A program made the position numbers and the translations under genes. A stretch of DNA of 64,000 bases, from the NCBI GenBank assembly GCA_001899635.1, contig MKVQ01000010.1, positions 154,582 through 218,581 of the forward strand, read 5' to 3'. This stretch comes from Myxococcales bacterium 68-20. GTDB lineage: Bacteria; Myxococcota_A; Polyangia; Polyangiales; Polyangiaceae. Of the stretch, positions 53,602-61,537 are shown one piece after another (position 1 is the stretch's first letter; the number at the start of each line of letters is the position of its first letter). The notes under the pieces are model-generated. The model saw only the letters and a list, made by a program, of their open reading frames with translations, was not told the DNA's origin and did not search any database.

Positions 53602-54621
53602 TCAGGGAGCCGGGGAGGCGCTGCCCGGGCAAACGGCCGAGCTCGTCTTTCCGGTCGTGCTCGTCACCGTGCAGACGGTCACCGCGCCGGGATCCACGTG
53701 CGCGCCGGCGGAGTCGAGCAGGCCGACGTCGAGGTCGTACCGCACGGGCTCGGGCGCCACCTCGGCCGAGTAGAGCGTGGGGCAGGGGACGACCGCGTCG
53801 GCGATGATCTGCGCGCCGATGCGCGTGCGGACACGGACCTTGGCGAACGAGACGGGGAGCCCGGCATCGTCGGCCGGGGTGGACCCGGCGTCCGCCGCGT
53901 CGGGGACATCGGCGTCGGCGTCCGCATCCGTGCCGGCATCCGTCCCTGCGTCGCCGTCCTCGGGCACGCACGTCGCGATGCGCCCGTCGGGGAGCTCGAA
54001 CCGCGTCGTCGCGAGCGTGATCGTCGTGGGACCTGCCGTACCGCCGTGATCGGGGAGGCCGGAGAGTCCGGGCGCGAGCGGCTCGCAGCTGGCGAGCGCC
54101 TGCACCTGCTGCTGCTGCGTCGCCGTGCACTCCGTCGTCCACGTGGGGGTGGTCTGGTCGCGGAGAGCGCCGGCCACGCTGTCCGAAGGACGCACGCCGG
54201 CGGCGGCCTTGATGTGCTCGTGGCCTTCTTCGTATTGCGTGCGGTTGTACGCGAAGACCTCGAGCCGGAAGCTCGTGTTGCCGTCGGTCGGGAGCGAGAT
54301 GAAGGCGCCGTCCGTGTAGCAATCGAAGACGTTGCTCGTGACGAACTTGTTGTAGCTCGTGCGCTCGGTCGGGGGGCCGGCGGCCTCGCCGCCGTACGCG
54401 AAGACGACGACGGCGTACTTGAAGAGCTGGGTCGGGCCCTCCCCGCAGCCGTGTCCCGCGGTCAGCGTCTCGGCGCGAATCAGGATGCCGGTCGTCGGCG
54501 GAAGGCTCGTCGACGACGACCCGCTGCAGGAGGCCACTCCGGCGACGAGGACGGTCACCAGCGCGACGACGATCGCGAACAGACGGGTCCGCCGGAGCCC
54601 TCGGTCTCGGAAGCCAAGCAC
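53602..54621 (-). CDS. Lipoprotein of unknown function
   Basis: A 339-residue lipoprotein with signal peptide RTRLFAIVVALVTVLVAGVAS and lipobox Cys32. A beta-rich domain follows (GILIRAETL, KYAVVVFAYGG, SFRLEVFAYNRTQYE), with several Cys residues that could pair. A Asp/Ala-rich low-complexity linker (DAGTDAGTDADADADVPDAADAGSTPADDAG) separates it from a final strand-rich segment (VSFAKVRVRTRIGAQIIADAVVPC). No family is recognised. It is transcribed divergently from tolQ, with 115 bases between starts, and is separated by 119 bases from the rhomboid-like gene. Confidence 0.82.
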   Translation of the reverse strand: MLGFRDRGLRRTRLFAIVVALVTVLVAGVASCSGSSSTSLPPTTGILIRAETLTAGHGCGEGPTQLFKYAVVVFAYGGEAAGPPTERTSYNKFVTSNVFDCYTDGAFISLPTDGNTSFRLEVFAYNRTQYEEGHEHIKAAAGVRPSDSVAGALRDQTTPTWTTECTATQQQQVQALASCEPLAPGLSGLPDHGGTAGPTTITLATTRFELPDGRIATCVPEDGDAGTDAGTDADADADVPDAADAGSTPADDAGLPVSFAKVRVRTRIGAQIIADAVVPCPTLYSAEVAPEPVRYDLDVGLLDSAGAHVDPGAVTVCTVTSTTGKTSSAVCPGSASPAP

Positions 54622-54698
54622 GCGAGCCTTTTACCCCGGTCCCGGCGCGGCACAAATGCTTCGTTGCGCCCCTCGAACTGGCGGTCGGCAGGTGGGGT

Positions 54699-54728
54699 TT
54701 GACACCGCGGAAGGGTAAGGCCCATAAG
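54699..54728 (+). promoter_or_regulatory. Promoter of the tol operon (perfect -35, near-leaderless)
   Basis: TTGACA at 54699-54704 is a perfect -35. An 18-base spacer leads to CATAAG (54723-54728), four of six -10 matches. Transcription would begin about 54735, one or two bases before the tolQ ATG at 54737. No Shine-Dalgarno sequence precedes that ATG. Confidence 0.55.
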
Positions 54729-54736
54729 TGTGGCCC

Positions 54737-55513
54737 ATGACGTCTTACGAAGCGCTAGAGGCCGCAAACGTCGTAACCGCGTCGCTCGGTGTCGCGCTCC
54801 AGCCCGAGGGGGCCGCAGCGTCCGGGGCCGCGGCGGGCGCGGAGACCCGGCTCGACCCCGTGCAGCTCGTCCTGCACGCGTCGATCCCCGTCAAGCTCGT
54901 CCTCGTCGTCCTCGTCGCCTTCTCGGTCCTCTGCTGGATCGTGATCTTCGCCAAGGCGCTCCACTTGATGCGCGCGCGCGGTGACTCCGAGCGCTTCATG
55001 AAGGCGTTCGACTCGGCCGGCTCGCTCGATGCGCTCGCCCAGCAGGGGCTCTCCGGCTTCAAGGGCTCGCCCTTCGCGCGAATCTTCGCGACCGGCTACG
55101 ACGAGATGGTCCGCCTGACGAAGGGAGAGCGGGGACGTCGCCTCGACGACGCGCAAGGGACGCACGTCGAGAGCATCACGCGCCGCGCCGCCGCATCCGA
55201 GGTCACGCACCTCGAGTCGTGGATGAGCCTGCTCGGCACGATCGGCTCGACGGCCCCGTTCATCGGGCTGTTCGGCACCGTCTACGGCATCATGGACGCG
55301 TTCCTCAGCATCGGTAACCAGCAGAGCGCGAACCTTCCGGTCGTCGCCCCGAAGATCGCCGAAGCGCTCATCGCGACGGCGATCGGCCTCGTCGCCGCCA
55401 TTCCGAGCGTCATGGCGTACAACTACTTCTCGCGCCGCGTCGGCGAGCTCGCCGACATCATGGACGCCTTCGCCGCCGACGTCGCGTCCCGCGCGAAGCT
55501 CGGGGGCGTCTAG
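54737..55513 (+). CDS. tolQ: Tol-Pal system / ExbB-type motor protein TolQ
   Basis: A 258-residue inner-membrane proton-channel subunit. A GTG three codons upstream (54728) is in frame but falls on the -10 box. Three membrane segments are seen: VKLVLVVLVAFSVLCWIVIFAKAL near the N-terminus, then LESWMSLLGTIGSTAPFIGLFGTVYGIMDAF and IAEALIATAIGLVAAIPSVMAYNYF. The last two hold the conserved GTIGSTAPFIGLFGTV and EAL.ATA.GL..AIP motifs. It is the first gene of the tol operon, two bases before tolR. TolQ and ExbB are hard to separate by sequence, but tolB downstream favours TolQ. Confidence 0.94.
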   Translation: MTSYEALEAANVVTASLGVALQPEGAAASGAAAGAETRLDPVQLVLHASIPVKLVLVVLVAFSVLCWIVIFAKALHLMRARGDSERFMKAFDSAGSLDALAQQGLSGFKGSPFARIFATGYDEMVRLTKGERGRRLDDAQGTHVESITRRAAASEVTHLESWMSLLGTIGSTAPFIGLFGTVYGIMDAFLSIGNQQSANLPVVAPKIAEALIATAIGLVAAIPSVMAYNYFSRRVGELADIMDAFAADVASRAKLGGV

Positions 55514-55515
55514 CC

Positions 55516-55947
55516 ATGGGCATGGGCGGAGGCGGGGGCGGCGGCGGGCGTCGCCGCCGGACGGGCGGGATGAACGAGATCAACGTGACGCCGCTCATCG
55601 ACGTCATGCTCGTTCTGCTCGTCATCTTCATGGTGACCGCGCCGCTGCTCACCACCGGCGTCCAGGTCGACCTGCCGAAGGTGAAGAGCGCGCCGATGCA
55701 GACCGACGACTCGAAGATGCTCGTCATCGTCACGGCGGACGAGCACGTCTACCTCGGCAAGGACGAGATCACGGCCGCGGTCGAGGACCGCCTCAAGACG
55801 AACGCGCGCCTCCAGGAAGAGAAGGAGCTCTACGTCCAGGCGGACGAGAACGTGAAATACGGCGTCGTCCTCCGCGTGATGGCTGCTGCCCGCAGCGCCG
55901 GCGTCGAGAAGCTCGGAATGGTCACCGACCCTCTGGTGGTCAAGTGA
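55516..55947 (+). CDS. tolR: Tol-Pal system / ExbD-type protein TolR
   Basis: A 143-residue single-pass protein. A Gly-rich, then RRRR cytoplasmic lead precedes MNEINVTPLIDVMLVLLVIFMVTAPLL, with the essential channel Asp at position 29. The periplasmic domain is typical (VQVDLPKVKSAPM... LVIVTADEHVYLGKDEI...). It forms the proton-driven motor with TolQ and TolA. The Gly8-9 run at the start is unusual for the family. Confidence 0.95.
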   Translation: MGMGGGGGGGGRRRRTGGMNEINVTPLIDVMLVLLVIFMVTAPLLTTGVQVDLPKVKSAPMQTDDSKMLVIVTADEHVYLGKDEITAAVEDRLKTNARLQEEKELYVQADENVKYGVVLRVMAAARSAGVEKLGMVTDPLVVK

Positions 55948-55971
55948 GGCCCGCCGCGCTCCACTGCGGGT

Positions 55972-55984
55972 GGGGCGCAGCCCC
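55972..55984 (+). repeat. Short hairpin repeat GGGGCGCAGCCCC (copy 2)
   Basis: A self-complementary 13-mer (GGGGC-gca-GCCCC) between tolR and the tolA-like gene. The same 13-mer with a similar left flank occurs at 46077-46089. Both copies are intergenic or at gene starts. Confidence 0.5.
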
Positions 55985-56050
55985 AAGTTTAGACCGTTGC
56001 GGCGCGCGTCTCGTCCAACCGCTAAGGTTTCCACGTAGCTAGCTCAGCCG

Positions 56051-56860
56051 ATGAAGCTCCCCGGAGTCCCCTACACACCGCGCTACACCACCGGCGAGAT
56101 GGCCTTCGGGCTCATCCTCGCCCTGGCGCTGCACATCGGGCCGGCGGGGATGCTGCTCTACAAGAAGGCGTTCCCGTCCACGGCCGAGGTCGAAGAGGAC
56201 AGGCCGCTCGTCTCGAGGCCCGTCGTGCAGGCCTCGCTCCTCAAGCTCGGCAAGCCGCTCGATCCGAAGAAGCTCCCCGATCGCTTCGTGCCGCAGCAGC
56301 GCACCGCGCCGAAGCAGCAGATCAACGCCTCGCAGGAAGAGCCGGTGAAGAAGCGCGAGCCCGACGCCGGGGCGCCGCCGCCGAACGCCGACGACTCCGA
56401 CCTCACGAACCTCGTCACCCAGAGCGATCCGTTCGCCGAGAAAGGCGGCAAGAAGCTGCCCGAAGAAGGGCACGAGAGCGGCGTCGACGGCGGCACCGAG
56501 ACCGACCCGAACAAGGTCCGTGCCGGTGACATGTACGCGATGCAGCTCGGACAGTTCTTCGGGCAGCATCTCAACGTCCCGAGCGTCATCTCCGTCGGCG
56601 AGGAGCGCCGGATGTGCGCCGTCTACGAGATCAACCTCGGCAAGAACATGGTGATCTGGCACGTCCGGAACGCACCGGTGAAGGGCTCCGGAAACGAGCT
56701 CTTCGACGATGCGGCGAGGACGATGCTATTGAAGCTCCTCGACGACAAGACCCCGCTCCCGCAGCCCCCCAAGGAAGTCGACGAGCTGTATCGCGGTCGC
56801 CGCATCCAGATCGTCGTCACTGGCCGAAACGGAGATGCTTCGCGATGCATGCCAAAGTGA
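56051..56860 (+). CDS. TolA/TonB-like energy-transducing protein
   Basis: A 269-residue protein with one N-terminal membrane segment (MAFGLILALALHIGPAGMLLYKKAF). A charged, Pro/Lys-rich periplasmic middle (QINASQEEPVKKREPDAGAPPP) should span the periplasm. The C-terminal domain is TonB/TolA-like: LNVPSVISVGEERRMCAVYEINLGKNMVIWHVRNAPVKGSGNELFDDAARTMLLKLLDDKTPLPQPP. It lies between tolR and tolB as tolA does, so TolA is the best reading. It is shorter than enterobacterial TolA (about 420 residues) and lacks the Ala-rich helix. The 3' end overlaps tolB by 16 bases. Confidence 0.88.
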   Translation: MKLPGVPYTPRYTTGEMAFGLILALALHIGPAGMLLYKKAFPSTAEVEEDRPLVSRPVVQASLLKLGKPLDPKKLPDRFVPQQRTAPKQQINASQEEPVKKREPDAGAPPPNADDSDLTNLVTQSDPFAEKGGKKLPEEGHESGVDGGTETDPNKVRAGDMYAMQLGQFFGQHLNVPSVISVGEERRMCAVYEINLGKNMVIWHVRNAPVKGSGNELFDDAARTMLLKLLDDKTPLPQPPKEVDELYRGRRIQIVVTGRNGDASRCMPK

Positions 56861-58221
56861 GTGACGTTGTCTCGAAGGGCTCGGCCCGCGCTCCCCGCGC
56901 AAGGTTCGTGAGCTTCGCTTTCCGCACCGTTCCCTTCGGCGTCGCGTTCGGCGCGTTGGCCGTCCTCGGGCTGACGATGCCCGCCGTCGCGCAGCCGAGC
57001 GGCGCGAGCACTGCAGCGCCTGCCGCCAGCGCGCTGCCGAGCGCGAACAACAACGGCGCGGTCACCACCGTCGTCGTCCAGGGCGGGAGCCGCTCGCTCT
57101 TCAAGATCGCCGTCACTCCGCCCGTCGGCGACAGCACGGTCGCCAATCAGGTCGTCGAGACCGCGACGCGCGACTTCACGCTCTCGAGCATGTTCCAGGT
57201 GCTCGATCCCAAGAGCTTCACCGCGAACCTCGCGCAGGAAGGGGCGTCGATCGAGCCGAGCTCGTGGCGCAACGTCGGCGCCGAGGGCGTCGTGAAGGGG
57301 ATCGTCACGCCGCGCGGCAACAACCTGCACGTCGAGCTCCGGCTCTACGTGGTCTCGCGCGGCTCCGACCCGGTCCTCAAGAAGGAGTACGACGTCGCCG
57401 CGAGCGCCGTTCGCAGCGCGGTCCACCAGTTCGACAACGAGGTGGTGAAGTACTTCACCGGCACCGCCGGGAGCTTCGGCGGCCGTCTCGTCTTCAGCGC
57501 CACGACCGGGCGCGGGCAGAAGGGCATCTTCTCCATCGAGAGCGACGGGCAGGGGCTCGGCCGCCTCCAGGCGGTGTCGAACGTCGCCCTCGCGCCCGCG
57601 GTGGGCCCGGGCGGCGTCTACTACTCGGGCGGCCTCACCGACGGCAGCTACCAGCTCTTCAAGGTCGGCAACCCCGCCGCGGTCCTCAAGCACGCCGGGC
57701 TCATCTTCGGCGTCGCGTTTGGTGGGAGCAAGATGGCGCTCGTCATCTCGCAGAACGGCCAGAGCGACATCTGGACCGGCGCTGCGGACGGCTCGGGCCT
57801 CTCCAAGGTCACGAACGGCGGCCTCAACACGCACCCGGCGTTCGGCCCGGGCGGCCAGCTCGCCTACGTGTCGAACCAGGGCGGCAACCCGCAGATCTTC
57901 GTCGACGGCAAGCGCGTGAGCTTCCGCGGCACCTACAACATGGCGCCTGTATTCTGCAACGATCCGGAGGGGCAGAAGATCCTGTTCATGGGCCGCGACG
58001 GCGGCACGTGGGACATCTTCAGCGCCGATCTCGGCGGCGGGAACATGAAGCGCCTCACCCAGGACCAGGGCTCGAACACGTACCCCGCGTGCTCGCCCGA
58101 CGGTCGCATGGTGGCGTTCTTCTCGACGCGCGGCGGCCTCTTCCTCTCCAACCCGCAGGGGCAGAACCAGCAGAAGATCGCGAGCGTGACCGGCGAGAGC
58201 CTCCGCTGGGAAGGCAACTGA
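56845..58221 (+). CDS. tolB: Tol-Pal system beta-propeller protein TolB
   Basis: A 458-residue periplasmic protein. A long signal peptide region ends LTMPAVAQ. An N-terminal TolB domain (FKIAVTPPVGDSTVANQVVETATRDFTLSSMFQVLDPKSF) precedes WD40-like PD40 repeats (GRLVFSATTGRGQKGIFSIESDGQGLGRLQ, GSKMALVISQNGQSDIWTGAADGSGLSKVTNGGLNTHPAFGPGG, SNQGGNPQIFVDG, CSPDGRMVAFFSTRGGLFLSNPQG). TolB normally binds Pal; no pal follows here. The start ATG overlaps the tolA-like gene. Confidence 0.95.
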   Translation: MHAKVSDVVSKGSARAPRARFVSFAFRTVPFGVAFGALAVLGLTMPAVAQPSGASTAAPAASALPSANNNGAVTTVVVQGGSRSLFKIAVTPPVGDSTVANQVVETATRDFTLSSMFQVLDPKSFTANLAQEGASIEPSSWRNVGAEGVVKGIVTPRGNNLHVELRLYVVSRGSDPVLKKEYDVAASAVRSAVHQFDNEVVKYFTGTAGSFGGRLVFSATTGRGQKGIFSIESDGQGLGRLQAVSNVALAPAVGPGGVYYSGGLTDGSYQLFKVGNPAAVLKHAGLIFGVAFGGSKMALVISQNGQSDIWTGAADGSGLSKVTNGGLNTHPAFGPGGQLAYVSNQGGNPQIFVDGKRVSFRGTYNMAPVFCNDPEGQKILFMGRDGGTWDIFSADLGGGNMKRLTQDQGSNTYPACSPDGRMVAFFSTRGGLFLSNPQGQNQQKIASVTGESLRWEGN

Positions 58222-58225
58222 TCCT

Positions 58226-59908
58226 TTGAGCCGTCTCGCACCCTCGGGCGGCGGCGCCGCGGCCCTGCACGATCGCGCTCTCGTCTTGTACGATGTAAAG
58301 GGCGCGCGTGTGGGCGAGCAGCAGCTCGAAAAGCTCGCCACGTCGGTGGCGCGCTTCGGTGACGAGTGGCTCGTCCTCGCGGAGAAGCAGAAGCACCTCG
58401 GTCGGGTGAACATCGACGATGCGAGCACGGCGCCCTTTGCCGCCGGCAAGAAGGCGATCAGCGCGTTCGGGGTCGGGCGCGACGACACCGTCGTGATCGC
58501 TCGCGGTGATGCGGTCGAGCTCTGGTCGCGCGACGGTGAGCGGCGCTGGTCGACGGTCCACGCGCCCGTTCAAGACGTCGTCCTCGCGCGCGATCACGTC
58601 ATCGCCCTCGGCGAGGACGGCGCGCTCTACTTCTTCTCGCGCGAGAAGGGCGAGGCGCTCGGCGCGCTCCGCCTCGCGTCGCCCGATCCGGCCGCTTCGT
58701 TCCGCCTCGCTCACATCGACGCCGGCATCGTCATCCTCGCGCTCGGCGAGTGGCTCGTCTGGATCGACGCGACGACACGCAAGACGGTGCGCCGCGTCCG
58801 CGCGCGCGCCAAGGTCGTCGAGATCTCCGCCGATGCCGAACACGTCGCCGTCGCCGTCGAGGACGGCTTCGTGCAGGCGTTCCGCGCCGCGACCGGCGAG
58901 CCGCGCGCCTCGTTCGCCGCCCACGACGATGGCGTCGCCGGGCTCGCGCTCGGACCGGACGCGCTCTACACGATGAGCGGCGGAGACGCCGGCGAAGTCC
59001 GCGCGTGTGAGCGCCAGACGCTCGACGTCACCGTCCGCGCAGCATCGCCCGTCTGCGCGATCGCGTCGCGGGGTAAGCTCGCGGCCGTCGGCGATCGCTC
59101 CGGTCGTGTACGCGTGGTCGAGTCGAGCGGCAGCGATCTCCACGAGGTCGCCGCCGTCGCGTGCGGAGAGGGACCTGTCGGCGTCTTCATTGCAAAGGAC
59201 GAGACCCTGACCGTCGCCGGCTCGCGCGTCATGATGCGCGTGTCGCCGCCGTATCGTGAGCCGCCGCGTCCGATCGCGCTCCGCGCTGCGCCGACCGCGT
59301 TCGTCGCCGACGACGCTTACGCCTTCGCCGGCACGCAGGCCGGCGCGGTCGACGTCTACGAGCTGGCGGCGGGCCGTCCGCTGACGACGTACGCGCTCTC
59401 TTCGGACGATCGCATCACCGCGCTCGTGCGTCTCGCGGGCGCGATGCTCGTCGTCGGGACCGGCGCGCTCGATGGCCGCGTCCTCGTCGTCGACGTCGTC
59501 GACGCCAAGGTCGTGCATCGCCTCTCGCCTCACGAGGAGGCCTTCGGCGTCACGTGCCTCGCCTCGGACGCGCGCGGGCGCATCGTCGCGTCCGGCAGCG
59601 ACGAGGGCAGCATCGCGCTCCTCGATCCGCAGAAGGGCCGCGTGCTCGCGAAGATTCGGGTGAGCGAGACGCCGACCTCGCTCGCGTTCGAGCCCACGGG
59701 GCGTCGCCTCGCGTGCGTCTTCGCCGACGGTACGGCGGCGATCGTGAGCTTCGCGCAGAAGGGCGCGACGGTGGCGGATCTCGGGCTCCGCGGCGCGACC
59801 CATGTCGCCTGGGGCGACGGGCTCGTCTTCGGCTTCAAGGACGGCAACGCCGAGAGCGGCGATCGCCACGCGCCTCCGTCCGAGCGCCCCGCAGCGGCGC
59901 GACCTTAA
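58226..59908 (+). CDS. WD40-like beta-propeller protein following tolB
   Basis: A 560-residue protein starting at a TTG four bases after the tolB stop. Repeated strands such as VVLARDHVIALGEDGALYFFSREKG, VEISADAEHVAVAVEDGFVQAFRAATGEPRASFAAHDDGVAGLALGPDALYTMSGGDAGEVRACE and VTCLASDARGRIVASGSDEGSIALLDPQKGRVLAKIRVSE mark WD40-type blades. They cover most of the length, perhaps as two propellers. There is no signal peptide, so the protein is probably cytoplasmic. Coupling to tolB suggests co-expression, but a role in the Tol complex is only inferred from position. Confidence 0.88.
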   Translation: MSRLAPSGGGAAALHDRALVLYDVKGARVGEQQLEKLATSVARFGDEWLVLAEKQKHLGRVNIDDASTAPFAAGKKAISAFGVGRDDTVVIARGDAVELWSRDGERRWSTVHAPVQDVVLARDHVIALGEDGALYFFSREKGEALGALRLASPDPAASFRLAHIDAGIVILALGEWLVWIDATTRKTVRRVRARAKVVEISADAEHVAVAVEDGFVQAFRAATGEPRASFAAHDDGVAGLALGPDALYTMSGGDAGEVRACERQTLDVTVRAASPVCAIASRGKLAAVGDRSGRVRVVESSGSDLHEVAAVACGEGPVGVFIAKDETLTVAGSRVMMRVSPPYREPPRPIALRAAPTAFVADDAYAFAGTQAGAVDVYELAAGRPLTTYALSSDDRITALVRLAGAMLVVGTGALDGRVLVVDVVDAKVVHRLSPHEEAFGVTCLASDARGRIVASGSDEGSIALLDPQKGRVLAKIRVSETPTSLAFEPTGRRLACVFADGTAAIVSFAQKGATVADLGLRGATHVAWGDGLVFGFKDGNAESGDRHAPPSERPAAARP

Positions 59909-59973
59909 CGAGGCGTCTGGGCGTCTGGGCGGCCGGCCAGGCCGGTCGCGTGGGGGCGGGGTGGCGGACCGCG

Positions 59974-60003
59974 TCGACCTCGTCGCGCGATCTTCGCTAA
60001 GCT
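59974..60003 (+). promoter_or_regulatory. Candidate promoter for the small protein at 60012
   Basis: TCGACC (59974-59979), an 18-base spacer, then TAAGCT (59998-60003), each four of six matches to sigma-70 boxes. The ATG at 60012 follows eight bases later, again implying a minimal leader. Confidence 0.35.
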
Positions 60004-60011
60004 GAGGTGCT

Positions 60012-60422
60012 ATGCCGACTCCGTTCGCTGCGGGGGAGAACTACGCGATCGAGCTCGATGGCGAGCACGTCGTCGGGCGTGTGTGGCGCCGCCCCGATCT
60101 CGACTCGGCTTCGGGCGCACGGAGCGCCGACGAGATGGCGGCGCATCTGCGGTCGCTGACGACGGAGAAGCGCAAGAGCCTCCTCCTCGATCTGCGCGAT
60201 GCGCCTGCCATCGCCGGGCCGCGGACCGTCGAGACGTTGAGCGATCTGCTCCGTGGATGCGAGAAGGCGGGGGTACGGATCGCGGTGATCCTCTCCGGCG
60301 ATGCCATGCAGTTGCTCCAGTTCCGGAGGCTCGTTTCGACCTTTGCTCCCTCGGCAGGCCGCGCGGCGGTCACGCTCGCGGAGGGCGAGCAGTGGTTGTC
60401 GGCCGGCATCCGCGGGAAGTGA
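60012..60422 (+). CDS. Small protein with STAS-like fold features
   Basis: A 136-residue cytoplasmic protein. A strand RKSLLLDLRDAPAIAG is followed by RTVETLSDLLRGCEKAGVRIAVILSGDAMQLLQFRRLVSTFAPS and VTLAEGEQWLSA. This alternation resembles SpoIIAA/STAS-type proteins that bind or sequester partners, but no diagnostic motif is present. No operon partner; the preceding gap is 103 bases and the following 232 bases contain a large inverted repeat. Confidence 0.72.
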   Translation: MPTPFAAGENYAIELDGEHVVGRVWRRPDLDSASGARSADEMAAHLRSLTTEKRKSLLLDLRDAPAIAGPRTVETLSDLLRGCEKAGVRIAVILSGDAMQLLQFRRLVSTFAPSAGRAAVTLAEGEQWLSAGIRGK

Positions 60423-60434
60423 CGGAACCCACTT

Positions 60435-60495
60435 GCATTGACCTCCGATTCACGCCCGCCCGTTGGGCGAGCGGGCGTGAATCTCCGGTCAAAGC
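60435..60495. repeat. Large interrupted inverted repeat
   Basis: A 61-base hairpin. Arms GC, TTGACC and GATTCACGCCCGC (left, ending 60459) pair with GCGGGCGTGAATC, GGTCAA and GC (right, starting 60471). Two symmetric internal mismatches occur (A/A and TCC/TCC), and the loop is 11 bases. The innermost 13 base pairs are perfect. It lies 12 bases after a stop codon. It may be a terminator, a REP-like element or a protein-binding dyad. Confidence 0.7.
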
Positions 60496-60654
60496 GAGTT
60501 CGTGTGAGCCGACCGCGTCGAACTTTCAGGTCGGCGCAACTGAGTAGCGCCTTAGCTCGAGCGCTTCCATCCATGCGCGTTTCGCTGCACCCGGCGAGAC
60601 CGCGCGCATCGAGATCTTCGCTCACCCGATGGCTGGCGCTACGATGCTCGGCGA

Positions 60655-61188
60655 ATGCCGAAGGTCCTCACCCAGTTTTCTTCGCATGCGAATACGATCG
60701 CGGACACGTTCCGCGCGGCGTTCGTGAAGACGCGGCTCGGCGACTGCACCGTGGAGATGACAGCGCCGGAGGAGAGCACCCGCGGCGGGCTCTTCGGTCT
60801 CCAGCATCTGACGCTCCGCAACCCGTCCGGGATGGCGATCGTCGTCGGAAGCGTCCACGCAGGCGAGAAGAAGGCGGAGCTCCGTTCGTATGCGCTCGTT
60901 GCGAGCCTCCACGAGGAGCGCTTCAAGCAGCCGCCGTCGTTCGGCGAGATCGACTACGCAGCGTTTCTCACGAAGGCCGCTCCGATCTTCGGCGCCTTCG
61001 GCCTCGAAGCGACGGTCATCAGTGAGCTGCCCAAGGGGCGTCCCTCCGACCTGCCGGATCCGAGCGCCCCATCGCTGGACCCGGAAGCGGGCCGCGCCCA
61101 GCTCCGGACGTGGGTGCTCTTCCTCGTCGCCTTCCTCGTGATCGTCGGCGGCGCCCTCTTCTGGGGACGTCACTGGCTCGGGCGCTGA
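60655..61188 (+). CDS. Hypothetical protein with C-terminal membrane anchor
   Basis: A 177-residue protein. Residues 1-135 form a soluble alpha/beta domain with no recognised family (LGDCTVEMTAPEESTRGGLFGLQHLTLRNPSGMAIVVGSVHAGEKKAELRSYALVASLHEERF). Near the end is a Pro-rich linker and a single membrane segment at about 153-170 (TWVLFLVAFLVIVGGALFW), giving a tail-anchored topology. TACGAT nine bases before the ATG could be a -10 box. Function unknown. Confidence 0.75.
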   Translation: MPKVLTQFSSHANTIADTFRAAFVKTRLGDCTVEMTAPEESTRGGLFGLQHLTLRNPSGMAIVVGSVHAGEKKAELRSYALVASLHEERFKQPPSFGEIDYAAFLTKAAPIFGAFGLEATVISELPKGRPSDLPDPSAPSLDPEAGRAQLRTWVLFLVAFLVIVGGALFWGRHWLGR

Positions 61189-61537
61189 CGGCAGCCGCGC
61201 CCCCTTCGAGGACGTAGTCGCTCGTCTGCCGGCTCTGTCTTCTTGCCGCTGGGACTGGCGTCCGTCGTAGAGGCGGTTCAGTCGTGCGGTCGACGAACGG
61301 CCCCTCCTCGAGCAAGTGATTGCGTGTCCTCCCGCCCGAGAACGCCGCCTTCCTCGGATCACACCCGCAACTGGTGAGCCGGATACGCGGGGCAGAACCG
61401 GACGTGTTTCTCGACGAGAGGCGAGATGGCTCGGTCTCATCGGCGCATCTGCGCTGAAGACTACGCGTGCTCGCGCGGGTGCGACGCTTGCTCCTCACGC
61501 GGCAGCCCGAGCCCGACGGGGCCGGGCTTCGCTCTCC
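61189..61537. other. Intergenic region upstream of the bestrophin-like gene
   Basis: 349 bases with no supported gene. The bestrophin frame stays open upstream to 61316, but that extension is Arg/Ala-rich and without homology, so it is treated as non-coding. A small AGCCCG/CGGGCT hairpin lies just before the ATG. Confidence 0.6.

Noticed and set aside
61316..61537. Extended N-terminus of the bestrophin-like protein
   Set aside because: The 74 extra residues are Arg/Ala-rich and not part of the family; the conserved start coincides with the ATG at 61538.
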